Positions 8,197 to 16,116 of a stretch of DNA of 35,314 bases are shown piece by piece (within the stretch, counting starts at the first letter, position 1; every line of letters begins with the position of its first letter). Under the pieces are notes generated by a model. That model had not been told where the DNA came from. It did no database searches and worked only from the letters and a program-made list of their open reading frames with translations. Source of the stretch: SVTX01 sp045659745 (GTDB taxonomy: Bacteria > Bacillota > Clostridia > Oscillospirales > CAG-272); contig JAZRCL010000044.1 of NCBI GenBank assembly GCA_045659745.1, positions 1 to 35,314 of the forward strand, written 5' to 3'. The position numbers were made by a program, and so were the translations under genes.

Positions 8197-9477
8197 ATGT
8201 TTATAGACAGCATTAAAATATATGTCAAGGCAGGCGACGGAGGAAACGGCGCGGTGTCCTTCAGACGTGAAAAATACGTTGCGGCGGGCGGCCCTGACGG
8301 CGGTGACGGCGGCAACGGCGGAAACATAGTTTTCCGCGTGGACGTAGGCTCAAATACTCTGCTTGCGTTCAGATACAAAAGAAAATTCGTGGCGCAGAAC
8401 GGCGAAAACGGCAAGGGCGGCAAGTTCCACGGCAAGACTGCCGAGGATATTTATATAATGGTTCCCCCCGGAACGCTCATAAAGGACCCCGAAACACACA
8501 AGATAATCCACGATATGTCGCAGGATGACGGCGCGGATTTTATCTGCTGTAAGGGTGGACGCGGCGGTTGGGGAAACAAGCATTTTGCAACCCCCACGCG
8601 TCAGGTGCCTATGTTTGCAAAGAGCGGCACAAAGGGTCAGGAGAGGGAAGTGCTCCTTGAGCTTAAGATGCTTGCGGACGTTGGGCTTATCGGTATGCCC
8701 AGTGTTGGTAAATCCTCGCTTTTGTCGGTAATCTCCTCGGCAAAGCCTAAGATTGCGGACTATCACTTCACGACCCTCTCCCCCAATCTCGGAGTAGTTT
8801 CCACGGGCGGCGAGACGGGATTTGTCGCGGCGGATATTCCCGGACTTATTGAGGGCGCGGCGGACGGCGCAGGTCTTGGTCACGCGTTCCTTCGTCACGT
8901 TGACAGATGCAGACTGCTTTTGCACGTGGTTGACATCTCTTGCTTTGAGGGCAGAAACCCCATTGATGACGTAAAGGCGATAAACTACGAGCTTGAGAGA
9001 TACTCCCCCGAGCTTGCGACACGTCCTCAAATGATAATTGCAAACAAGGTTGACTCGCTTGACGAGAGTGTAGTTGATATCAAGGCGTTTGAGGATTTCG
9101 TTGACGAAAACGGCTGGGAGATGATGTACGTCTCGGCTTACACGGGCGAGAATCTGGACGAGCTTGTGCAGAGAGTTGCCGACAGACTCAAGCTCCTGCC
9201 TCCTATGATAGTTTACGAGTCGGAATACGACGACTCCGACGCATACGTTGGCGGCGGTAAGGACACCGAGATCAGACGCGAGGGTGCGAAGTTTATTGTT
9301 GAGGGCGATTGGCTCTTTAACCTCGTCGGTCAGGTCAACTTTGAAAATTACGAATCGCTTGAGTTTTTCCAGAAGGTTCTTAAAAAGAGCGGCGTATTTG
9401 ACGAGCTTGAGGCTCGCGGATGCCGCGACGGAGATACTGTCGTTATTTACGACTTTGAGTTTGACTATATAAAGTAA
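8197..9477 (+). CDS. obgE: GTPase ObgE/CgtA
   Basis: Obg is a slow GTPase that binds the 50S subunit and links ribosome maturation to growth state and (p)ppGpp. The N-terminal glycine-rich Obg domain spans about 1-158 (GGPDGGDGGNGGN, GGRGGWGNKHFATPTRQ). The G domain follows with P-loop GMPSVGKS at 166-173, TTLSPNLG switch I, DIPGLIEGA switch II and NKVD. The C-terminal OCT domain (about 350-426) is present. The 426 residues match the Firmicutes form. AAAAAGGAGTGAT lies before the ATG. The gene lies 24 bases after the unknown membrane protein and is followed immediately by ppa; with Der it makes this operon largely a ribosome-assembly unit. Confidence 0.97.
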   Translation: MFIDSIKIYVKAGDGGNGAVSFRREKYVAAGGPDGGDGGNGGNIVFRVDVGSNTLLAFRYKRKFVAQNGENGKGGKFHGKTAEDIYIMVPPGTLIKDPETHKIIHDMSQDDGADFICCKGGRGGWGNKHFATPTRQVPMFAKSGTKGQEREVLLELKMLADVGLIGMPSVGKSSLLSVISSAKPKIADYHFTTLSPNLGVVSTGGETGFVAADIPGLIEGAADGAGLGHAFLRHVDRCRLLLHVVDISCFEGRNPIDDVKAINYELERYSPELATRPQMIIANKVDSLDESVVDIKAFEDFVDENGWEMMYVSAYTGENLDELVQRVADRLKLLPPMIVYESEYDDSDAYVGGGKDTEIRREGAKFIVEGDWLFNLVGQVNFENYESLEFFQKVLKKSGVFDELEARGCRDGDTVVIYDFEFDYIK

Positions 9478-9489
9478 GTGAGGTGCAGT

Positions 9490-10023
9490 ATGAATATCTG
9501 GCATGATATAAATCCCAAGTTTATTACACCCACCGACTTTACGGCAGTAATTGAAATCTCAAAGGGAAGCAACTGCAAATACGAGCTTGACAAGGAGACG
9601 GGAATGCTGCGCCTTGACCGCGTGCTTTACACGGCGACACACTATCCCGCAAATTACGGATTTATACCCCGCACGTTTGCGGACGACGGAGACCCCTTGG
9701 ACGTGCTTGTGCTTTGCTCCGAGCCGATAATTCCCATGACGCTTGTGCAGGTGTATCCTATCGGCGCTATGCGAATGATAGACGGCGGCAAGCTTGACGA
9801 CAAGATATTTGCTATCCCTGTTTCCGACCCGACGTATCATGGTATAAAGTCCATTGACGAGTTGCCTGCGCATATATTTGCGGAAGTTCAGCATTTTTTC
9901 ACGGTGTACAAGCAGCTTGAACACAAGGAAACGGCGGTTAAAGAGTTTTTTAACTACGACGAAGCCCAGCAGATGATAGCTGATGCTATGGAGTCGTACG
10001 ATAAGCTTTTTGGAAATAGATAA
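9490..10023 (+). CDS. ppa: Inorganic pyrophosphatase, family I
   Basis: This soluble enzyme hydrolyses pyrophosphate to two phosphates and so pulls forward tRNA charging, DNA/RNA synthesis and similar reactions. The metal-binding signature DDGDPLD is at 65-71, preceded by NYGFIPRTF, and a lysine/tyrosine-rich active site is scattered along the chain. Length 177 residues is normal for bacterial family I; many Firmicutes instead use the family II (DHH) enzyme, so this is a mildly informative choice. I start at the ATG at 9490 because GTGAGGTG (9478-9485) then serves as ribosome binding site. An in-frame GTG at 9478, directly after the obgE stop, would add four residues and is less likely. It is the last gene of the operon. 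Confidence 0.95.
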   Translation: MNIWHDINPKFITPTDFTAVIEISKGSNCKYELDKETGMLRLDRVLYTATHYPANYGFIPRTFADDGDPLDVLVLCSEPIIPMTLVQVYPIGAMRMIDGGKLDDKIFAIPVSDPTYHGIKSIDELPAHIFAEVQHFFTVYKQLEHKETAVKEFFNYDEAQQMIADAMESYDKLFGNR

Positions 10024-10064
10024 TAAAAATAGCGTGAGGTAAATCCTCACGCTATTTTTATTAT
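10020..10064. terminator. Bidirectional terminator between ppa and ftsH
   Basis: A perfect inverted repeat of 20 bp (10020-10039 with 10045-10064; core ATAGCGTGAGG / CCTCACGCTAT) encloses a 5-base loop and ends in T-runs on both strands. It separates the convergent ppa and ftsH genes and can stop transcription from either side. Confidence 0.92.
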
Positions 10065-10067
10065 ATT

Positions 10068-12137
10068 TTAATTGGATTCGTCCTCGTTGGACTCCTCAAA
10101 ACTGCCGTCTTCAACTGTGTTGTCATCGTTTGAGGTGTCCTTAACGGAATTTTCCTCGACGCTCTGCTGGTCTGCCTTAGCCTCGGCCTCAGCCTCAGCC
10201 TCAGCCTGCGATGCCGCCTCGATTGCGGCAAGTCTTTCCTGCTCGGCGATATTTGCCTCGGCGCTTGCGCGCTTCTTTGCCTCGACTATCTCCTCAATTT
10301 CCTCAATCGTGGGATTGTCATTTTCCATAACCGCCTTAAATTGATCGCCGTCCATAAGCTCATTCTTGGTAAGAAATTCTGCAATAAAGTCAAGCTTATC
10401 TCTATGCTCGGACAGAAGCTTCTTAGCAAGCTCGTAAGCATCAGAGATGATACGGTGTATCTCGTTGTCAATAGCCGCCGCCGTCGCGTCGGAGTAATCC
10501 TGCGAGGTTGAGAAATCACGGCCAAGGAACACCTCGGACTGATTGTTGCCAAAAGAGCGTGTGCCAAGCACGTCGGACATACCGAGACGCATTACCATCT
10601 TCTTTGCCGTTGCGGTCGCACGTTCGATGTCGTTTGACGCGCCGCCTGAAACGTCGCCATATACTATCTCCTCTGCGGCACGTCCGCCGAGAAGCATAGA
10701 AATATTCTTGTTGAGCTCGCTCTTGTATTCGCTGTACTTATCCTCAACGGGGGGGTTAAGCGTGTAGCCGAGCGCTCTGCCGCTGGGGATTACGGATATC
10801 TGCTGAACGGGGTCGAGATCGAGATAATACGCTATCATCGCGTGACCTGCCTCGTGGTATGCGGTGTGCTTCTTTTCGGACTCCTTCATAGCGCGAGCCT
10901 TTTTCTTGGGGCCTGCTATGACCTTGATAAACGCGTCCTCAATATCCTCCATACCGATAAGACTCTTGCCGCGTCTGGTTGCGAGCAATGCCGCCTCGTT
11001 GAGAAGGTTTGCAAGGTCTGCGCCTGTAAAGCCTACCGTCATCTTGGAGACGTTCTTGAGGTCAACCGAGGGCTCCAAAGGCTTGTTGCGGGAGTGAACC
11101 TTGAGGATCTCGGTTCTTCCGTTTATGTCGGGGTAATTTACGGTTATCTGTCTGTCGAAACGACCGGGACGGAGAAGCGCGGGGTCAAGGATGTCGGGGC
11201 GGTTTGTTGCCGCGATGACAATAATTCCCTCGTGCGAGCCGAAGCCGTCCATTTCAACGAGAAGCTGGTTGAGTGTCTGCTCTCTCTCGTCGTGACCGCC
11301 GCCGAGACCTGCGCCTCTGTGACGTCCGACCGCGTCTATCTCGTCTATAAAGATTATTGCCGCAGGGGTCTTTCTTGCATTTTCAAAAAGGTCACGGACG
11401 CGCGACGCGCCAACGCCGACGTACATCTCAACGAAATCCGAGCCCGAAATAGAGAAGAAGGGAACGCCTGCTTCTCCTGCTACTGCCTTTGCGAGCAGAG
11501 TCTTACCCGTACCGGGAGGGCCCATGAGGAGAACACCGTGAGGTATCTTTGCACCGAGCTTTGCAAACGCGGCGGGATTTTTGAGAAACTCAACTATTTC
11601 CTGAAGCTCTTCCTTTTCCTCGTCTGCTCCCGCGACGTCATTGAACGTGACTCTGTTCTTGTCGTCGGGAACTGCCATTTTCGCGCGAGATTTAGCAAAT
11701 CCGCCCATCTTGCCGCCACCACCGGCGCCCGAAAGCTGACGTGTCATAATGACATACATTACTATAAGGGCAACTACGACGAGTATTAAAGGCAGATAGG
11801 AAAGCCAAGCGGCGTGCTGCTTCTGCGGCACGTATTCTACCTCGGTGAGTACGCCATCGTTTATTTGGGTCTTGATCTCTTCTCCAAGGTCGCTGTAGAA
11901 TATGCCAACATCGGCAAGTCTGTACTCTACGGTTTTTCCGTCCTTGAGCTCGAGCGTTAAGTCATTGTTATAATCAAGTGAAAACTTTACGACTTCTTCA
12001 TTTGTGAAATATCTTACTATATCGTCGTAGGTTATTACTTCCTTATTGCCCGTCTGCTTGAATATAAGCGCGCAGACTACAACAAGAATAGCAATAAGCA
12101 CGACGTAAAAGAGAATATGCTTTAGGTTCTTCTTCAT
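10068..12137 (-). CDS. ftsH: ATP-dependent zinc metalloprotease FtsH
   Basis: FtsH is a hexameric membrane-bound AAA+ protease that degrades misfolded and regulatory proteins. Two membrane helices lie at about 8-26 and 113-131, with the short extracytoplasmic domain between them. Walker A GPPGTGKT is at 206-213, Walker B IIFIDEID at 261-268, and the second region of homology TNRPDILDPALLRPGRFDRQ starts at 311. The zinc site HEAGH is at 428-432. Length 689 is slightly above average because of an acidic, low-complexity tail with an AEAEAEAEAK run. CGGAGGAATTTA precedes the ATG. It follows hpt as in Bacillus (tilS-hpt-ftsH) but is preceded by its own promoter, which would allow separate, stress-responsive expression. 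Confidence 0.97.
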   Translation of the reverse strand: MKKNLKHILFYVVLIAILVVVCALIFKQTGNKEVITYDDIVRYFTNEEVVKFSLDYNNDLTLELKDGKTVEYRLADVGIFYSDLGEEIKTQINDGVLTEVEYVPQKQHAAWLSYLPLILVVVALIVMYVIMTRQLSGAGGGGKMGGFAKSRAKMAVPDDKNRVTFNDVAGADEEKEELQEIVEFLKNPAAFAKLGAKIPHGVLLMGPPGTGKTLLAKAVAGEAGVPFFSISGSDFVEMYVGVGASRVRDLFENARKTPAAIIFIDEIDAVGRHRGAGLGGGHDEREQTLNQLLVEMDGFGSHEGIIVIAATNRPDILDPALLRPGRFDRQITVNYPDINGRTEILKVHSRNKPLEPSVDLKNVSKMTVGFTGADLANLLNEAALLATRRGKSLIGMEDIEDAFIKVIAGPKKKARAMKESEKKHTAYHEAGHAMIAYYLDLDPVQQISVIPSGRALGYTLNPPVEDKYSEYKSELNKNISMLLGGRAAEEIVYGDVSGGASNDIERATATAKKMVMRLGMSDVLGTRSFGNNQSEVFLGRDFSTSQDYSDATAAAIDNEIHRIISDAYELAKKLLSEHRDKLDFIAEFLTKNELMDGDQFKAVMENDNPTIEEIEEIVEAKKRASAEANIAEQERLAAIEAASQAEAEAEAEAKADQQSVEENSVKDTSNDDNTVEDGSFEESNEDESN
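10185..10213. repeat. Hexanucleotide repeat in ftsH tail
   Basis: On the plus strand the six-base unit CCTCAG, with one CCTCGG variant, is repeated in tandem. It encodes the Ala-Glu dipeptide run of the FtsH C-terminal tail. Such in-frame repeats can change length by slippage without breaking the gene. Confidence 0.6.
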
Positions 12138-12185
12138 TAAATTCCTCCGAAAATCTCAAAGCTGAGACTAAATTACGTATTTATT

Positions 12186-12214
12186 ATAATAGTACAATGT
12201 TAAGCGGATGTTAA
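12186..12214 (-). promoter_or_regulatory. Probable ftsH promoter
   Basis: On the minus strand TTAACA (12209-12214), a 17-base spacer and TATTAT (12186-12191) stand in the 132-base gap between hpt and ftsH, about 50 bases before the ftsH start. It would let ftsH be expressed independently of the long upstream operon. Confidence 0.6.
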
Positions 12215-12269
12215 GGTAAATTTTGTGTGACGGTTTTGCGAATTTTTAAGAAATTATCTGCAAAATTTG

Positions 12270-12815
12270 TCAGGAATAGACCTTGGGATCAAGTACTCCT
12301 ATATAGGGAAGATTTCTGTACTTTTCCGCATAGTCAAGTCCGTAGCCCACAACGAACTCGTCAGGGATGACTCTGCCGCAGTAGTCGGGAACAAACTCTA
12401 CCTCACGGCGAGAGGGTTTGTCGAGGAGCGTACAGGTCTTGACGCTTTCCGCGCATCTGCCGCGGAGAAGCTGAGTCAGACGTGAAAGCGTGCGACCGCT
12501 GTCAACGATGTCCTCAATAACAAGTATCTCATAGTTTTCAAGGTTGTCGGTCTTGAGGTCAAGCTGAACCTTTATCTCGCCCGATTGCTTTGTTCCTGCA
12601 CCGTACGAGGAGACCTTCATAAATTCAATGCACATAGGCAGAGGGATCTTTCTCATAAGATCGCTTGCAAAATTGACGGAGCCCTTAAGGATTATTACCA
12701 TCATAAGAGGCTTTGTTGCGTTTTTGTAGTCCTCGGTTATTTTTTCTGCGAGGGTTGTTGTGATCTGGTCAATTTCTTCCTTGGTTATAAGTATGCTTGA
12801 TAAATCCTTATTCAT
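12270..12815 (-). CDS. hpt: Hypoxanthine phosphoribosyltransferase
   Basis: Hpt salvages hypoxanthine (and usually guanine) to IMP/GMP using PRPP. The PRPP-binding loop VIEDIVDSGRTL lies at 99-110, preceded by the KGS loop (44-46) and the SYGAGTKQSGEI flexible loop. The 181-residue length is standard. The start codon overlaps the tilS stop in an ATGA (12812-12815), so the two are translationally coupled; the same tilS-hpt pairing, followed by ftsH, is found in Bacillus. In Bacillus the TilS and HprT proteins have been reported to act together on ftsH expression; whether that holds here is inference only. Confidence 0.96.
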   Translation of the reverse strand: MNKDLSSILITKEEIDQITTTLAEKITEDYKNATKPLMMVIILKGSVNFASDLMRKIPLPMCIEFMKVSSYGAGTKQSGEIKVQLDLKTDNLENYEILVIEDIVDSGRTLSRLTQLLRGRCAESVKTCTLLDKPSRREVEFVPDYCGRVIPDEFVVGYGLDYAEKYRNLPYIGVLDPKVYS

Positions 12816-14215
12816 TGTACTGTCCTTTCGGCTTTATAGATATCAATTTTGATTTTGTAGTCGGTTTTTGCCAGAACTCTGTCGCACACGGCGCACAGAG
12901 GCGCGTAGATTATCTCGCCACACTCGGTTATGATGGGCAGACTTTCTCGCTCCGATAGGGGAACTTTTTTGTCACACATCAGCTTTTTGAGTTTTTTTGT
13001 CATTTTGCCTGAGTAAACTGTGTCTCCCTCGCGACGAGAGCGAGCGAACAGCGATGATATTCTAACGTTTTTTAATTTAGCAGATGTATATAATTTGTAA
13101 TTTTGTCCGTCGATATGCAGAATGTCCTGACTTTCGGCGTCCGAGACATAGACGATAAAGTCAGTGCCTTCTATTTTATTTATGCCGTATTCAAGCTTTA
13201 TTTCATAGCTTTGCGTGACGGCGGGACTTTGCTTTTCAAAAACAATACTGTCCTGCTCGATTTTTGCGGTTATGCCGTCGGGCAGGGATATTGCGGCGTG
13301 GGGAACTGCCTTTTGTGCAAGCTCGATAAGTGAGTTGATATGCACGGCTTCAAGAGTTTTGTCCGACACCTCGGCAAATCCCATACACAGTATTCTGCGT
13401 CGGAGGGCGATATGCAAAGAGTTGAAAACTCGGAGAGTTATCTGTCCGTTTTCAAATGAGTCGTAAGCAGATTTTGCCTCTGAATTTATAAAGTCCACAT
13501 CCTCGGATATTGCCGCCGAAAGTCTTTGAGACGCAACCTGCGGGTTGCCGAAAATATCCACAAGCTCGGGAATGATTTTGGCGCGGATTCTGTTTCGGGT
13601 GTATTGAGTCTCGAAATTGGTGCTGTCCGTGACAAATTTGAGCGAGTTGTCCTCGCAGTATCCCATAATTTCTGCCTTGGTCAGAGAGAGCAGGGGGCGG
13701 AAGATAACTCCGTCACCCTCGGGGAATTCTCTCATCATAGGTATTCCCGAAATTCCCTGAGCGCCGCAGCCACGGCAGAGGTTGAAAATCTGGGTTTCGA
13801 GGTTGTCGTCGGCATTATGCGCCGTGAGCAGTATTTTTATATTCTGCTCGCGCATTGTTTTTGCGAAAAATTTATACCGCACTTGGCGTGCGACAGTTTC
13901 CTCGCTCTCTCCTTGCTCTGCTGCAAGGGCGGGGATGTCTGCGTTTAAGGTGAAAAGCTCAACGCCAAGCTTGCCACAAAGCTCGCGGCAGAAGGATTCG
14001 TCGCGCATGGCTTCGTTGTTATATTGCTCTGTACGGATGTTGTGATTTACGTGCGCCGCGCAGAGCCGAAAATTTGATTTTTCCCGACAGACGCACATCA
14101 TATAAAGTAATGCCGTTGAGTCCGCACCGCCCGACAGAGCCACGAGAACGGAATTGTTCTCGCACATACCCGTCGCTTTATGCGGGTCTCGGAATTTTTG
14201 AGGTAAATTATTCAT
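12812..14215 (-). CDS. tilS: tRNA(Ile)-lysidine synthase
   Basis: TilS attaches lysine to C34 of the CAU-anticodon isoleucine tRNA, switching it to AUA reading; it is essential. The N-type ATP pyrophosphatase PP-loop SGGADS is at 28-33, followed by HNADDNLETQ, which matches the family's HNxDD motif. A substrate-binding domain and a C-terminal TilS domain (RRxGD-like, SRREGDTV) follow. I start at the ATG at 14215, preceded by AAAGGACG, giving 467 residues. A longer in-frame ATG at 14281 would overlap dnaB by 29 bases and lacks a good ribosome binding site. dnaB lies 37 bases upstream and hpt overlaps the 3' end by 4 bases, so it is inside the long minus-strand operon. Confidence 0.94.
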   Translation of the reverse strand: MNNLPQKFRDPHKATGMCENNSVLVALSGGADSTALLYMMCVCREKSNFRLCAAHVNHNIRTEQYNNEAMRDESFCRELCGKLGVELFTLNADIPALAAEQGESEETVARQVRYKFFAKTMREQNIKILLTAHNADDNLETQIFNLCRGCGAQGISGIPMMREFPEGDGVIFRPLLSLTKAEIMGYCEDNSLKFVTDSTNFETQYTRNRIRAKIIPELVDIFGNPQVASQRLSAAISEDVDFINSEAKSAYDSFENGQITLRVFNSLHIALRRRILCMGFAEVSDKTLEAVHINSLIELAQKAVPHAAISLPDGITAKIEQDSIVFEKQSPAVTQSYEIKLEYGINKIEGTDFIVYVSDAESQDILHIDGQNYKLYTSAKLKNVRISSLFARSRREGDTVYSGKMTKKLKKLMCDKKVPLSERESLPIITECGEIIYAPLCAVCDRVLAKTDYKIKIDIYKAERTVQ

Positions 14216-14252
14216 TTGTACGTCCTTTGGGATTGTGATAGATAAAAGGTTA

Positions 14253-15611
14253 TTACTGCGGAGTAATATCGGGATTTGCAAGCTCGCGGAAGCGAGTATA
14301 ACGACCCGTCCAGCCCACCTTGACTGTTTCGGTCGAGCCGTGACGGTTCTTTGCGACTATGACCTCTGCGACGTTCTGCTCAGACTCGGAAGGAACGTTG
14401 TCCTTGCCCTCGGCGTCCTTATAATACTCGTCGCGGTAGAGGAAGATTACTACGTCCGCATCCTGCTCGATAGAACCCGAGTCACGAAGCTCGGAGAGCA
14501 TAGGACGCTTAGACTGACGGCTGTCTGCGGCACGGTTAAGCTGCGCGCAGCAGATAACGGGAACGCCAAGTTCCTTTGCCATTATCTTCATAGCTCTGGA
14601 TATTTCACCGACCTCTTGCGCGCGGTTGTCAACGCGGCGGACGGACTGCATAAGCTGGAGATAGTCGATAACCACAAGACCGAGATTGTCGATACGGCGA
14701 AGCTTCGCCTTCATAGCGGTTATTCCGATGCCGGGGGTGTCGTCTATAAGTATATCACAGCCCGCAAGCTGACCCGCGCACTCTGCAATGTGGTCCCAAT
14801 CCTGAGCGTTGAGTTCGCCCGTACGGAGAGAGTGGCTGTCTATAAGCGCCTCGCTGGAGATGACTCTGTTAACAAGCTGTTCTGCCGACATTTCAAGAGA
14901 GAAGATACAAACCTTTTTCTTTGTCTGCTTTGCAACGTTGGTCGCTATATTAAGACAGAAGGATGTCTTACCCATACCGGGGCGCGCGCCGACGATGATA
15001 AGGTCGGACTTGCCCATGCCTGCAAGCACGCGGTCAAGAGACTTGAAGCCTGTGGACGTGCCCTTGCTTGCTTCGGGGTTGTGGTTGAGGTCGTGAAGAT
15101 GAGCATAAACGTCGGTTATAACCTCACGGATGTGACGGAAATTCTTTGTTTCCTTGCCCTGAGTTATCTGGTAAAGTCTGTTCTGCGCCGCTTCAAGCAC
15201 GAAGGATACTTCGTCCTGCTCGGAATATGCCGCATCCGAGACCTCGGAGCACATATCTATAAGCTGACGGAGGACGGACTTATCCTTAACTATCTTTGCA
15301 TAGTCCTTGACGTTGAGTGCGTTGGGTACTGTCTGCGCGATGACTTTTATATATTCCTCGCCGCCAGACTTTGAGTATATTCCTTTTTTAACAAGTGTGT
15401 CAATAAGTGTGACGACGTCTATCTGGCTGTTAGTAATAAACAGCTCGTGCATAGCGAGATATATCTGCTTATGCTCTTCGATATAAAAATCCTCTGCGGT
15501 TATCATATCCGCTACGAGATTGAGGGAGGCGGGGTCTGTAAGCACCGAGCCGAGAAGTGACTGCTCGGCGATTGCCGAAAACGGCAATTTTCTTATGATA
15601 TCGTCTGCCAT
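14253..15611 (-). CDS. dnaB: Replicative DNA helicase DnaB (DnaC of Bacillus)
   Basis: This is the hexameric 5'-3' helicase that opens the replication fork. The N-terminal primase-interaction domain covers about 1-110 (PFSAIAEQSLLGSVLTDP). The RecA-like motor has Walker A GARPGMGKTS at 208-217, Walker B VVIDYLQLM, and the CAQLNRAADSRQSKRPMLSELRDSG block, ending in a conserved RHGSTETV segment. Length 452 is normal and no intein is present. It follows rplI by 24 bases, the rplI-dnaB order being widely conserved in Firmicutes next to gdpP. Confidence 0.97.
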   Translation of the reverse strand: MADDIIRKLPFSAIAEQSLLGSVLTDPASLNLVADMITAEDFYIEEHKQIYLAMHELFITNSQIDVVTLIDTLVKKGIYSKSGGEEYIKVIAQTVPNALNVKDYAKIVKDKSVLRQLIDMCSEVSDAAYSEQDEVSFVLEAAQNRLYQITQGKETKNFRHIREVITDVYAHLHDLNHNPEASKGTSTGFKSLDRVLAGMGKSDLIIVGARPGMGKTSFCLNIATNVAKQTKKKVCIFSLEMSAEQLVNRVISSEALIDSHSLRTGELNAQDWDHIAECAGQLAGCDILIDDTPGIGITAMKAKLRRIDNLGLVVIDYLQLMQSVRRVDNRAQEVGEISRAMKIMAKELGVPVICCAQLNRAADSRQSKRPMLSELRDSGSIEQDADVVIFLYRDEYYKDAEGKDNVPSESEQNVAEVIVAKNRHGSTETVKVGWTGRYTRFRELANPDITPQ

Positions 15612-15635
15612 TGTCTTACCTTTCTCAAAAGCTTT

Positions 15636-16079
15636 TTAGGCTTCTGTGATCTTGATGTTGAGCTTTGCGCTGACTTCGGTGTAAAGCTTGATGTCTGCCT
15701 TGTAGTCGCCGTAGGATTTTATCATTTCATTAAGAGTTATTTTTCTCTTGTCCACCTCAATGCCATACTGCTTTGCGAGCTGGTCTGCAATATCCTTGGA
15801 GGTGACAGAGCCGTAGAGTCTTCCGTCGCCGCCGGGAGCTTTTATGACGAGAAGCAGAGCTTCAATTTTCTCAGCGAGAGCCTTCGCTGCCTTTTTTTCT
15901 TCCTGGATTTTGAAGTTCTTTGCGTCTTCCTTGTTCTTTGCATCGGCTATTGTTTTAGCGCCTGCCTCTATTGCGAGCTTTCGGGGGAAGAGAAAGTTGC
16001 GCGCGTATCCGTCCGAGACGGTAATTATCTGATCCTTTTTGCCTTGACCTTTTACGTCGGCGAGAAGTAATACTTTCAT
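15636..16079 (-). CDS. rplI: 50S ribosomal protein L9
   Basis: L9 binds 23S rRNA near the L1 stalk and helps reading-frame fidelity. The 147-residue chain has the N-terminal RNA-binding domain (MKVLLLADVKGQGKKDQIIT, then GYARNFLFPRKLA), the long connecting helix (about 45-75), and a C-terminal domain with the LYGSVTSKDIA signature. CGAAAGGAAC is the ribosome binding site. It sits between gdpP and dnaB, the arrangement also seen in Bacillus, and shares their transcript. Confidence 0.97.
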   Translation of the reverse strand: MKVLLLADVKGQGKKDQIITVSDGYARNFLFPRKLAIEAGAKTIADAKNKEDAKNFKIQEEKKAAKALAEKIEALLLVIKAPGGDGRLYGSVTSKDIADQLAKQYGIEVDKRKITLNEMIKSYGDYKADIKLYTEVSAKLNIKITEA

Positions 16080-16116
16080 TTTGTGTTCCTTTCGTGCTGT
16101 GTGATTTATGTTTTTA

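Noticed and set aside
10842..11789. 315-codon plus-strand frame opposite ftsH
   Set aside because: It is antisense to the AAA+ and protease motifs of ftsH and has no independent support.
14216..14281. Longer tilS start at the ATG at 14281
   Set aside because: It would overlap dnaB by 29 bases and has no ribosome binding site; the ATG at 14215 has AAAGGACG and places the PP-loop at the usual distance.
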